From a virus, in the IMG/VR virus record IMGVR_UViG_3300026479_000007, positions 62,001-126,000 of that record: 64,000 bases of DNA; one strand, 5' to 3'. Positions 49,342-57,984 of this stretch are shown piece by piece; the first letter of the stretch is position 1; each line of letters starts with the position of its first letter. The notes beneath the pieces are model-generated. The model was not told the DNA's origin and did not search any database. It saw nothing but the letters and a program-made list of their open reading frames with translations. Both the position numbers and the translations under genes were made by a program.

Positions 49342-50058
49342 ATGTCTATACAAAAAAATATTAATGATAATCTTGATGATAGTTTTAAAAATAATAATTA
49401 TTTACCTCAAAAACTTTTATTAGAAGATGTTGATAGGGGTATGAGAGATTTCATTTATGATTTAAATATTACTGTTGAAGATGCAGAAGGTAAAGACATA
49501 AGAGTTCCAGTTATATTTTTAACACAAGAAAGGTGGGCTGAATTTAAAATGAACTGGAAATATCTTAAAGATGAAAGTGGAGAGGAGATAAGAATGCCTT
49601 TTATGACTATGAGGAGAAAGTCAGTAAAAAAAGGTACAGCTCCATTAAGGAGAACTGTACCAAAAAAATTAAAATTTAATTATGTTAAAGTTCCTAGTAC
49701 AGATGGAGTGCTGGGGGGTTATGAAATTTTTAAAATTCCACAACCTACTTGGGTGGATGTAGAATATGAATTAAGATTTTTAACTCATTATATGCAAGAT
49801 GTAAATATTTCATATGAAAAAATGTTAGAAGAAGGTTTTTCTGACGGACAAGGTTATATGAAAATTAATGGTTATAATGTACCAGCTATTTTAGGAGACC
49901 CTAGTGAAGATAACACTGTAGATAGTATAGATTCAGATAGATTTTTTCAATTAGTATATCCTTTAACGGTACATTCTAGAATCGTAGACCCAAAGAAATT
50001 CGAGAGAGTTCAGACAATTACAAAAATTTCTATACAAATTCGTGAGGACGAATGTTAG
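49342..50058 (+). CDS. gp15: Tail completion/sheath stabiliser protein, gp15-like
   Basis: 238 residues. Features matching gp15-type proteins are GMRDFIYDLNITVEDAEGKD, IRVPVIFLTQERWAEFKMNW, then RMPFMTMRRKSVKKG and FKIPQPTWVDVEYELRFLTH, which is the order 'i.VPi.y......lP......' and 'P..v.ye~.i......d'. Position directly before the sheath gene agrees. It caps the tail tube and sheath and docks them to the neck. Confidence 0.75.
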   Translation: MSIQKNINDNLDDSFKNNNYLPQKLLLEDVDRGMRDFIYDLNITVEDAEGKDIRVPVIFLTQERWAEFKMNWKYLKDESGEEIRMPFMTMRRKSVKKGTAPLRRTVPKKLKFNYVKVPSTDGVLGGYEIFKIPQPTWVDVEYELRFLTHYMQDVNISYEKMLEEGFSDGQGYMKINGYNVPAILGDPSEDNTVDSIDSDRFFQLVYPLTVHSRIVDPKKFERVQTITKISIQIREDEC

Positions 50059-50076
50059 TTTTGAATTTTTTTATCC

Positions 50077-50083
50077 TATTTAT
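50077..50083 (+). promoter_or_regulatory. Candidate late-promoter element (CCTATTTAT) before the sheath gene
   Basis: TATTTAT 41 nt before the sheath ATG at 50125. Confidence 0.35.
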
Positions 50084-50124
50084 TGTAAAACTGTATAAAT
50101 TTAAAATTAAAAAATAATAATCAG

Positions 50125-52458
50125 ATGGCAACTATATTCGTATCGCCCGGCGTTTACACAAAAGAGCAAGATTTTTCGGTATTCGCATCAAGAGTTGGTT
50201 TAACTAAGTTAGGCCTTGTTGGATTAACACAAAAAGGACCAGCATTTGAACCAATTAGTATTAGAAGTACTGATGAGTTTTTGTTTAGATTTGGAGGAAC
50301 AAATTCAAGTTTACAATTACCTTATGTAGCAAACGCTTTTTTAACACAATCTAATGAATTAACTGTAACTAGAGTTTTAGGAAAAGAAGGTTTTACCGAT
50401 TCTAATGCATGGATTATCACAGCAACATCTCCTACTGGAGGAACAATAGATGATGGAGCTATTATTGCTGTAATAAAAAGTAAATCAGATGATGAAGGAA
50501 ATACTTTTTTACACAATATTGCAACTGACTTAGAAAAGGGAGTATCTTCATCTCCTTTAGGAAGTTTTGTATTAAGTGCTTCAACAGGGCCTTTTTCTGC
50601 AAATACTTTAACAGTTTCTTTAGATGAAAGTAGAGAAGATTATATTGTTAATGTTATAGGTAAAAATCCTAAAAAATTATCAGGAGATTATGGCATTTAT
50701 GTAGAATCTATTTATCCTCATTTTTTAAGACAAGCAGTAGCTGAAGGTTCAATAACAGGAATTTCAGATTCTATAACTTTTTCAACTGATTCAACTTATA
50801 CAGATTTTGCTGGACCTTACACTAATCCAGAGACACCTTATATTGTTTCTAATTTAGTTGGTGGTCAAGTTAGAAAATTATTTAAATTTCAATCTATTTC
50901 TGATGGAGATTCTGCGAATAGAGAAATTAAGATATCTATATCAAATATAGATACAATCACAAAAACTTTTGATGTAATAATTAGAGATTTTAACGATAAT
51001 GATTCAGCAGCTTTTCAAACAGCTTTAGAGAGATTTAGAGGTGTTACTATGGACCCTACTCAAAGAAATTATATTGCTAGAGTAATTGGTACTACTGATG
51101 AAGAATATCCTAGACAATCTGTATTTGTAACGTTAGATATGCAAGAAGGACATCCTTCAAATGTTGTTCCAGCAGGTTTTGAAGGATATAGTCAAGTAGA
51201 GGTAGAAACTGGAACTACTGCAACACCTTTATATTATAAAACATCTTATTTATCAGGAGATTCTGTAAATAAAACTTTCTTAGGTATTTCAGAATTAGCT
51301 TACACTGAATTTACTGCAGATAAAGTTACTTTTTCTAATGTTATTAATACTGTTGAAGCAGATATGTTTAAGTATGTAGGAACTGGAAGTGCTGGAAAAG
51401 TTGTAGTACCTGGTTTTCACTTAGAATCTGGAGCACCTTCAACGTTTGTTTCTGGAAGTTTAACTTTAAGTGGTTACACTAAAGCAGAAAGAAAGTTCAC
51501 ACTTGCTCCTGCTGGAGGTTTTGATGGTTGGAATAAATTTAGAACTCCTACATTTACAACAAATATTTCAGACACTTCTAATAGAACGGCTTTTAAAGAA
51601 GCGATAGATATCTTCACTAACCCAGAAGAAGTTGATGTTAACTTATTTGCTACTCCAGGTATTGATTACGGAAATAACCAAGAATTAGTTAAGTATGCTT
51701 TAGGAAAGATAGAAGATAGAGCTGATACTTTATATATAATTGATGCTCCTAGGTTAACTACAGATACAGCAAAAGGTACTCCAGAAGAAGCCGTTTTAGC
51801 AATGCAAGACACAGGTATTGATTCAAATTATGCAGCAACTTATTGGCCTTGGGTACAAATTGAAGACCAATCAACTGGACAATTTTTATATTTACCTCCT
51901 ACAGCTGAAGTTGTTAAATCAATCGCTTTAACAGATAATGTATCATTCCCTTGGTTTGCACCTGCTGGTATAAATAGAGGTACTGTTGGAGATTCTGTAA
52001 GAAAAGCAGATATTAAATTGAGTCAAACTGATAGAGATTCATTATATGAAGGAAGAATTAATCCAATCGCCACATTTGTTCAAAATGGAGTGGTAATTTA
52101 TGGACAAAAAACACTTCAAATTAGACAGTCTGCTCTTGATAGAATTAGTGTAAGAAGATTATTGTTACAAATTAGAAGAGTAGTAGCTGCAACATCTCAA
52201 ACTTTATTGTTTGAGCAAAATGACCAAACTTTAAGAGACCAATTCTTATCTAAAGTAGAACCTTTATTATTACAAATTCAAAATCAAAGAGGTTTAACTG
52301 GATTTAGAGTTATAATGGATGAAACAAATAATCCACCAGAGGTTGTAGATAGAAATACTTTAGTTGGTAAAATTCAATTGAAACCTACAAGAACTGCTGA
52401 GTTTATAGATTTAACTTTTCAAGTTTTACCTACTGGAGCTAGATTCGAAGATTTTTAA
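50125..52458 (+). CDS. gp18: Tail sheath protein (gp18-like)
   Basis: 777 residues, within the range of long T4-type sheath proteins. The N-terminus is VSPGVYTKEQDFSVFASRVG; the C-terminal conserved domain holds DRDSLYEGRINPIATFVQNG, VVIYGQKTLQIRQSALDRIS, VRRLLLQIRRVVAATSQTLL and GFRVIMDETNNPPEVVDRNT. The inserted surface domains lie between. The protein forms the contractile outer layer of the tail. A hairpin terminator follows. Confidence 0.95.
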   Translation: MATIFVSPGVYTKEQDFSVFASRVGLTKLGLVGLTQKGPAFEPISIRSTDEFLFRFGGTNSSLQLPYVANAFLTQSNELTVTRVLGKEGFTDSNAWIITATSPTGGTIDDGAIIAVIKSKSDDEGNTFLHNIATDLEKGVSSSPLGSFVLSASTGPFSANTLTVSLDESREDYIVNVIGKNPKKLSGDYGIYVESIYPHFLRQAVAEGSITGISDSITFSTDSTYTDFAGPYTNPETPYIVSNLVGGQVRKLFKFQSISDGDSANREIKISISNIDTITKTFDVIIRDFNDNDSAAFQTALERFRGVTMDPTQRNYIARVIGTTDEEYPRQSVFVTLDMQEGHPSNVVPAGFEGYSQVEVETGTTATPLYYKTSYLSGDSVNKTFLGISELAYTEFTADKVTFSNVINTVEADMFKYVGTGSAGKVVVPGFHLESGAPSTFVSGSLTLSGYTKAERKFTLAPAGGFDGWNKFRTPTFTTNISDTSNRTAFKEAIDIFTNPEEVDVNLFATPGIDYGNNQELVKYALGKIEDRADTLYIIDAPRLTTDTAKGTPEEAVLAMQDTGIDSNYAATYWPWVQIEDQSTGQFLYLPPTAEVVKSIALTDNVSFPWFAPAGINRGTVGDSVRKADIKLSQTDRDSLYEGRINPIATFVQNGVVIYGQKTLQIRQSALDRISVRRLLLQIRRVVAATSQTLLFEQNDQTLRDQFLSKVEPLLLQIQNQRGLTGFRVIMDETNNPPEVVDRNTLVGKIQLKPTRTAEFIDLTFQVLPTGARFEDF

Positions 52459-52495
52459 CTTTTTAAATATTAAGAATTTACAAATTTATAAAAAT

Positions 52496-52525
52496 AAAGG
52501 GAGCTATTTAGTTCCCTTTTTTTAT
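52496..52525 (+). terminator. Terminator after the sheath gene
   Basis: Stem AAAGGGAGCTA / TAGTTCCCTTT with one G-T pair and a short loop, then a T run. Confidence 0.82.
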
Positions 52526-52598
52526 TGGTGAATTTTAAATTTTATAGAAATAAATTAAAAAAAAAATTAAATATAATCAAATAATTTTTTTTGTTTAA

Positions 52599-52605
52599 TA
52601 TTTAT
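52599..52605 (+). promoter_or_regulatory. Candidate late-promoter element (AATATTTAT) before the tube gene
   Basis: TATTTAT 31 nt before the tube ATG. The tube gene is isolated by terminators on both sides, so this region must contain its promoter. This makes it one of the best-supported copies. Confidence 0.5.
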
Positions 52606-52636
52606 AAGTAATTAAAATAATAAAAACAAGTTTAAG

Positions 52637-53125
52637 ATGGCTACAATGTTTAGACCAGTTCCTGTAGACCAGGAACCTAAAAGAAAAAATAGATTCGTAT
52701 TGGAATTTCCTTCTGAATTAGGTATTGAATCATTTAATGTTCAAACTTCTGGAAAACCTACGATAGAAATTAATAGTACTGAAATTCAATATATGAACAC
52801 TAGTACATACGTTGCTGGTAGATACAAATGGTCAGCAATTGATATTGAATTTATTGATGTTATCGGACCATCAACAACTCAAAAAGTGATGGAATGGGTA
52901 AGATTACATGCTGAATCTGCAACTGGTAGAATGGGTTATGCAGTAGGATACAAAAAGAATTTAGTTTTAAAAGCTCTTGACCCTGTTGGTGTTGAAGTTG
53001 AAAAGTGGACTTTAATAGGTTGTTTTATTACAAATGCTTCTTTTGATAGTTATGATTATGGTTCAGATGATATTTCAAAAGTTAAAATCAATGTTCAACC
53101 AGACAGATGTCTTCTTAGTGCTTAA
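52637..53125 (+). CDS. gp19: Tail tube protein (gp19-like)
   Basis: 162 residues, typical for gp19. KNRFVLEFPSELGIESFNVQ, IEINSTEIQYMNTSTYVAGR and YKWSAIDIEFIDVIGPSTTQ follow the gp19 family, which ends with IGCFITNASFDSYDYGSDDI and KVKINVQPDRCLL. It stacks in hexameric rings to form the inner tube. It has its own promoter candidate and terminator, consistent with very high, separately set expression. Confidence 0.94.
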   Translation: MATMFRPVPVDQEPKRKNRFVLEFPSELGIESFNVQTSGKPTIEINSTEIQYMNTSTYVAGRYKWSAIDIEFIDVIGPSTTQKVMEWVRLHAESATGRMGYAVGYKKNLVLKALDPVGVEVEKWTLIGCFITNASFDSYDYGSDDISKVKINVQPDRCLLSA

Positions 53126-53147
53126 AACATATATAAATAAATTTTTT

Positions 53148-53182
53148 AAAAAGGAGATTGTTTTAATACAGTCTCCTTTTTT
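53148..53182 (+). terminator. Terminator after the tube gene
   Basis: Stem AAAAAGGAGATTG / CAGTCTCCTTTTT with one G-T pair and a U-rich 3' flank. Confidence 0.82.
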
Positions 53183-53187
53183 GTTAC

Positions 53188-53194
53188 TATTTAT
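53188..53194 (+). promoter_or_regulatory. Candidate late-promoter element (ACTATTTAT) before the fibre block
   Basis: TATTTAT 26 nt before the ATG at 53221, directly after the tube terminator. It would drive the whole fibre block. Confidence 0.5.
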
Positions 53195-53220
53195 TTGTGA
53201 GGAAATATCTTTTTTTGATT

Positions 53221-53583
53221 ATGGCTTATTTAAGACTTTATAGAGATTTTTATTGTATCAATATAACCACTTTAAGTGGAGAAACATATGATTTAATAAA
53301 TGTAGAAGAAATATCTGGTTATGTAACAATAGAAGGAGATTCTATTGTTATAGAGAGTCCTGAAGTTATAAATGATTCTTTAGGAAGGTATTATGTAAAT
53401 TTATCCCCAGGTTTATACAATATTGATGATATATATGAAATGAATTGGGTTTTAAAATATACAGTAGATAGTCCAGAAAAGAGACTTATAACAAGATTTA
53501 AATTAAGCCCTGTTGTAGTTGGTCAAAATATTGACATAAGACTTGAAAATCAAGAAGTAAGATTAGAAATAGTTAATAATTAA
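53221..53583 (+). CDS. Small beta-rich structural protein at the head of the fibre block
   Basis: 120 residues from the ATG at 53221; an in-frame ATG at 53197 would overlap the promoter element and is rejected. All-beta pattern: CINITTLSGETYDLINVEEI, YVTIEGDSIVIESPE, KRLITRFKLSPVVVGQNIDI. The family is not recognised; it is perhaps a fibre-connector or baseplate adaptor. It is 4 nt from the BppU-like gene. Confidence 0.6.
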   Translation: MAYLRLYRDFYCINITTLSGETYDLINVEEISGYVTIEGDSIVIESPEVINDSLGRYYVNLSPGLYNIDDIYEMNWVLKYTVDSPEKRLITRFKLSPVVVGQNIDIRLENQEVRLEIVNN

Positions 53584-53587
53584 AAGT

Positions 53588-53947
53588 ATGGCAAGAGGAG
53601 AAAAACCATTTATTATAAAAAGAAATGATACAGCACCAGCTTTGATAGCTACCGTTTATGATAAAGGTTGTTTAGGAGGTTGGAATAGATTGAATTTAAG
53701 TGCTGTAACTAAAGTTGAATTTTCTATGGTAGATGATTGTGGAGCTTTAGTTATATCTTCTAAAGTAGCTCAAGTAATTTCTAATGACTCTGGTATAATA
53801 CAATATCAATGGGTAGAAGGAGATACTGCTATTTCTGGAAATTTTATTGGTGAATTTGAATTGTTTTTTGCAAATGGAACAAAGATGTCTTTACCTAGAG
53901 AAGGAGGTATAAGTATTAAAATTGAAGAAGATATAAATAATATATAA
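53588..53947 (+). CDS. BppU-like N-terminal domain protein (fibre/baseplate adaptor)
   Basis: 119 residues. FIIKRNDTAPALIATVYDKG, NLSAVTKVEFSMVDDCGALV, GIIQYQWVEGDTAISGNFIG and EFELFFANGTKMSLPREGGI follow the pattern of BppU/DUF2479 N-terminal domains: 'f.i..nDt.p.l...l.D', 'v.f.m.d..G..v', 'G.v.Y.w...Dt...G.y..ef....~G...~~P'. In siphophages this unit anchors receptor-binding proteins to the baseplate. Here it stands alone before the fibre genes and may attach them. Confidence 0.7.
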   Translation: MARGEKPFIIKRNDTAPALIATVYDKGCLGGWNRLNLSAVTKVEFSMVDDCGALVISSKVAQVISNDSGIIQYQWVEGDTAISGNFIGEFELFFANGTKMSLPREGGISIKIEEDINNI

Positions 53948-53948
53948 A

Positions 53949-55937
53949 GTGGCTGGACAATATTTTTTTAAAATAGATGATAAATTTTTACCATTAAGTG
54001 GTGGTACTGTAAGTGGAAATACTTATATTCAAGCTAACTTATCTGCTAATACATTAAATATTGTAGATGTTCCAAGTAATGATAATTCTTTATTTCAAAT
54101 ATTAGCAAGAAATTCATCAAATGGGAATATAGATTATGTTGATGTTCAACATATAATTAGTGCAGCAACATCTCAAGATAAATATGTAACTGGAGCTACT
54201 TATAATCAAGAGTTAGATTTATTAACAATTTCTAGAAATGATTTTGTTACAATAGATGTTACAGGTATAACAGATACTTTTATTACAGGAAGCACTTATA
54301 GTAAAGAGAATGGTGTATTAACATTATTAGATAATGCTAATAATAGTATAAACATTGATGGTTTCTTTACAGGTGTAACTATTTCAAATACACTTTTTGT
54401 TGATGAGAATGGTGATGACTCAACTGGTGAAAAAGGTAGATTAGATAAACCATTTAAAACACTTTATGGTGCTAAAACAGCTTCAACATATGGTGATTTA
54501 ATATATGTGTTACCACAAACAATTGTTTTTGATAATAGTGATTCTACTGGTAATCAATATGATGGTGTTTGGCAGACTGAATTAAATTTATGGAAAGATG
54601 GTATAACGTATTATTTTTGTGCTGGTGTTAAAATTAATATGATTAATGAGGCACCAACTGGTCAAAGTGTTGGTCTATTCTCACCAAACGGAACAACTGG
54701 TGAAACATGTACAGTGTTGGGTTATTTAGAATTTGAAGCTACTGGTTTAGGACCAGATACAAGTAACGGTTTATCGATGTATTTCACATGTAATGGTGGT
54801 AATAATTTTAACTTCTTTTCAGAAACTAAAAGTTTAAGGTCTAATAGTTGTCAATTAATTGAAATCAGAAATACCGTTAATGACTGTAAATTCACATTAA
54901 TATCTGATGAGGAACACAAATACTTCTTATCTGGTAATGCTGGATATGGTAGTGTCTATACTATTATGGATTCCGAGTTTTTGGATTTTTCATCTTACGT
55001 AAAACGTAGATACTATTATGATTGCGCTTATTCTTTTTATATTAGAAACAATTGCACTTCATCTAATATTGATATAAATGGCGAATATATGTTGTCGTTA
55101 GCTCAAGTTTTTAATATGAGACAATTAACTTGTGGTAATATAAATGTCAACATAAAGGATATTTATTATCAAAATGCATATACAACATTCGCATATTACG
55201 GTGCAATTGTATCAACATTTATTAGTGGTGGTTGGGTTTTAAATATGAATTCAAATTTATATGATTATTCTGATAACAGTTTAACTACTGGTTTATTCTG
55301 GTTAAATCATTCTAATAATATTATAAATTATAAAGGTACTATAACAACAAAAACTAGTAGTGGTGTAGGTAGGTTTATTGTTAGTTCATCTAGTGGTAAT
55401 ATAATTAATTTTGATGGAGATATCAAGTTGTTAGGTACTGGGACAACTAGTAATGTTATTATGCAATCTTTTGGAACTTCAAAAGTTAATTTTAGAGGTA
55501 ATATAGAGGGTAATTTTAATTATACATTTCATCCTAGATTTGGAGGTGAGATAAATGTGAATAATAGTAAAATTATATCAACTGCTGATAGGTTTATATT
55601 ATATGACCATACAGATACTACAACATCAACATTTAGATTGAACAACTCTTATGTGAATGGTTATAATGATTTAGATTCTTATGGTGATGGACAATATTTA
55701 AACGTGTTAATTAATAATTCAAATATAGTTAATACAGGTAGTGGAGACACTTTAACTAATATAACTAATTTTGGTAGATTACAAGTAGTTAATAGTAGTA
55801 TCTATTCAAATAGTGGTTTATCGATTAATTATCCAACCACTTCTGAAGTAATCACATCGAATTTAACTGTAAATACTGATTATAGTGCGACAACACATAG
55901 TGGTGAAATAACGAAATTAACTGATTTAATTTATTAG
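53949..55937 (+). CDS. Tail fibre/spike with parallel beta-helix (DUF1565-like)
   Basis: 662 residues, starting with GTG at 53949 (1 nt after the previous stop). The N-terminus has the 'FLPLSGGTVSGNTYIQANLS' fibre-anchor unit and two YVTGATYNQELDLL-type repeats shared with the following fibres. From residue 150, NTLFVDENGDDSTGEKGRLD and KPFKTLYGAKTASTYGDLIY match DUF1565, the usual entry to a parallel beta-helix. Long runs of beta coils rich in Asn, Ser and Tyr follow. It is probably a receptor-binding or glycan-processing spike; no catalytic acid pair could be assigned. Confidence 0.75.
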   Translation: MAGQYFFKIDDKFLPLSGGTVSGNTYIQANLSANTLNIVDVPSNDNSLFQILARNSSNGNIDYVDVQHIISAATSQDKYVTGATYNQELDLLTISRNDFVTIDVTGITDTFITGSTYSKENGVLTLLDNANNSINIDGFFTGVTISNTLFVDENGDDSTGEKGRLDKPFKTLYGAKTASTYGDLIYVLPQTIVFDNSDSTGNQYDGVWQTELNLWKDGITYYFCAGVKINMINEAPTGQSVGLFSPNGTTGETCTVLGYLEFEATGLGPDTSNGLSMYFTCNGGNNFNFFSETKSLRSNSCQLIEIRNTVNDCKFTLISDEEHKYFLSGNAGYGSVYTIMDSEFLDFSSYVKRRYYYDCAYSFYIRNNCTSSNIDINGEYMLSLAQVFNMRQLTCGNINVNIKDIYYQNAYTTFAYYGAIVSTFISGGWVLNMNSNLYDYSDNSLTTGLFWLNHSNNIINYKGTITTKTSSGVGRFIVSSSSGNIINFDGDIKLLGTGTTSNVIMQSFGTSKVNFRGNIEGNFNYTFHPRFGGEINVNNSKIISTADRFILYDHTDTTTSTFRLNNSYVNGYNDLDSYGDGQYLNVLINNSNIVNTGSGDTLTNITNFGRLQVVNSSIYSNSGLSINYPTTSEVITSNLTVNTDYSATTHSGEITKLTDLIY

Positions 55938-55973
55938 AATAAAAAAAGAATATATAAAATATATTAAATAAAA

Positions 55974-57983
55974 ATGAGTTTAGAAAAAAGAATAAAAGGG
56001 CTAGTTGACTTAGATTATTTAAAAATTAATAGTCTTTATTCTGGTAGTTCTGTAAATAATTTAGGTATTGATATAAATGGTAATGTTGTTGTTGGTGTTA
56101 CTGGAGATACTAATTTTAATTATTATGTAACTGGGGGGACTTATGATTCTAATACTGATATTATAACATTAAATAGAAATGATAATGTAAATTTAGAGAT
56201 TTCTGGAATAACAGACACTTTTACTACTGGAGGTACTTATGATAACAATAGTGGATTAATTACTTTTGATAAAAATGATGGAACTAATTTTTTAGTAGAT
56301 TTATCTAGTTTAGATTTAAATGATACATATATTACAGGTCAAACATTTGATAATAATACTTATATATTATCTACTAAAAGAAATGATGGTGTTACTATAA
56401 ATTCAGATTTATCAATTTTAGCTTCAGATGTTTATGTTGTTAGTGGTGTTTATGATGTATTAACAGGTGTTGTTACTTATACTAATTCTAGTGGTGGAAC
56501 TTTTCAAGTTAGTGGTTTTACTACTGGAATGACAGATAGTTATACAAGTGCAGCTAATCTTAACGGTGAAGTAATTGAATTTGATAATAATATACAAGGA
56601 ACTAATTTATATAATGTAAATCTTTCCCCAGTATTAAGTGGAAAAACTAATAATACAGATTTTCATTCATATACAGCAGATACTAAAGTAGAAATAGATT
56701 CAAAATTAAATATAAATACATTTAATGTTTATAGTGGTGATGTACAAACACAATTAGACTCTAAGATTGAGAATGGCATTAATAGTGGTGGTGGAAATGA
56801 AGTTTTTAGTGGTAAGTCTGGAACTGATTTATATTTTAGAACACTTAGTGGAGGTAGTAACACAACAATAACTACAATAGATGATGTTATTAGAGTTGAT
56901 GTGAATGTACCTATCGATACAAATACATTTATTACAGGTGGTACATATGATGACTCTACTGATGTAATTACATTAACGAGAAATGATTCTGTTACAATAG
57001 ATATTACTGGTGTTACTGATACTTTTACAACAGGTGGAACTTATGATGATAATACATCTATTATTACATTTGAAAAAAATGATAGCACAACATATGATGT
57101 TGATTTAACATCCTTACCAGCGACAGATGAAGTCACAATAGAAGTTAATAATTTAAATGAAATTCAATTAAAAGAAATTGTTGAAGCACCAACTGGTGGT
57201 ACAAGGACATTTGATAGTTTTATTACAATAACAAGTGGTTTAACATTAAACAATTTATTCACAGGTACTTCAGTAAACAATTTAGGTGTAGATATCAATG
57301 GAAATCTTGTTATTGGAACAACTGGAGATACAGATACAAATACTTATGTAACTGGTTTTACATATGATGATATAAATACATTCACTATATCAAGAAATGA
57401 TAGTTTATCAGACTTAACAACAACTATATCAGTTTTATCTGGAGTTACTTATTATGGTGATGGAAGTAATTTAAGTGGTATATCAACAGATAATTTTTAT
57501 GTTACTGGAGGTAGTTTTTCGTTAGAAACTTTAACACTTGACAGAAATGATGGAAATAGTGTTATTGTTACTGGATTTACTTCACAACCAGATTTAAATT
57601 ATGGTGAAATTTTTGTTGGAGATTCTGGTAATACAGCACAATCAGTTCAGATGACTGGTGATGTAAATATAAATAACTTAGGAGTCACAACAATACAGCC
57701 AAATTCTGTTACTTACAATAAAATGCAAGATGTAACTCAAAAAGCTGTATTAGGTTCAGATGTTGTTAGTGGAGGTACTGTAACAGAAATACCAATTGTT
57801 GACCAATTTTTATCTTCAGGATTAGCAACAACTCTTTTGAGTAATGTTAGTAATTGGGATATAAATGGAATATATACAGGAAGTACTATATCAAATACTT
57901 ATCAAGGACAAATGTATTTCGATGGAAATTATTTTTTCATTGCTATTAATGATAATGATTGGGTTAGATTAATAAGAGGATAA
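55974..57983 (+). CDS. Repeat-rich tail fibre protein
   Basis: 669 residues composed mainly of units like FYVTGGTYDSNTDIITLNRND and TFTTGGTYDNNSGLITFDKN. YYGDGSNLSGISTDNFYVTG lies near residue 490, and the C-terminal part has LFTGTSVNNLGVDINGNLVI and MYFDGNYFFIAINDNDWVRL. The repeats resemble triple-stranded fibre shafts. Large parts are duplicated in the last gene of the window. One nt separates it from the BspA-like gene. Confidence 0.75.
   Translation: MSLEKRIKGLVDLDYLKINSLYSGSSVNNLGIDINGNVVVGVTGDTNFNYYVTGGTYDSNTDIITLNRNDNVNLEISGITDTFTTGGTYDNNSGLITFDKNDGTNFLVDLSSLDLNDTYITGQTFDNNTYILSTKRNDGVTINSDLSILASDVYVVSGVYDVLTGVVTYTNSSGGTFQVSGFTTGMTDSYTSAANLNGEVIEFDNNIQGTNLYNVNLSPVLSGKTNNTDFHSYTADTKVEIDSKLNINTFNVYSGDVQTQLDSKIENGINSGGGNEVFSGKSGTDLYFRTLSGGSNTTITTIDDVIRVDVNVPIDTNTFITGGTYDDSTDVITLTRNDSVTIDITGVTDTFTTGGTYDDNTSIITFEKNDSTTYDVDLTSLPATDEVTIEVNNLNEIQLKEIVEAPTGGTRTFDSFITITSGLTLNNLFTGTSVNNLGVDINGNLVIGTTGDTDTNTYVTGFTYDDINTFTISRNDSLSDLTTTISVLSGVTYYGDGSNLSGISTDNFYVTGGSFSLETLTLDRNDGNSVIVTGFTSQPDLNYGEIFVGDSGNTAQSVQMTGDVNINNLGVTTIQPNSVTYNKMQDVTQKAVLGSDVVSGGTVTEIPIVDQFLSSGLATTLLSNVSNWDINGIYTGSTISNTYQGQMYFDGNYFFIAINDNDWVRLIRG
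57452..57502 (+). repeat. 51-nt direct repeat, copy A (fibre shaft unit)
   Basis: Identical by eye to 60637-60687; both encode YGDGSNLSGISTDNFYV. Larger, less exact duplication surrounds it (about 56080-56900 against about 60700-61480). Confidence 0.9.
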
Positions 57984-57984
57984 A

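Noticed and set aside
53197-53220. Upstream in-frame ATG for the 120-residue protein
   Set aside because: It begins just 2 nt after the TATTTAT element, where a transcript start is expected; the ATG at 53221 gives a clean N-terminus.
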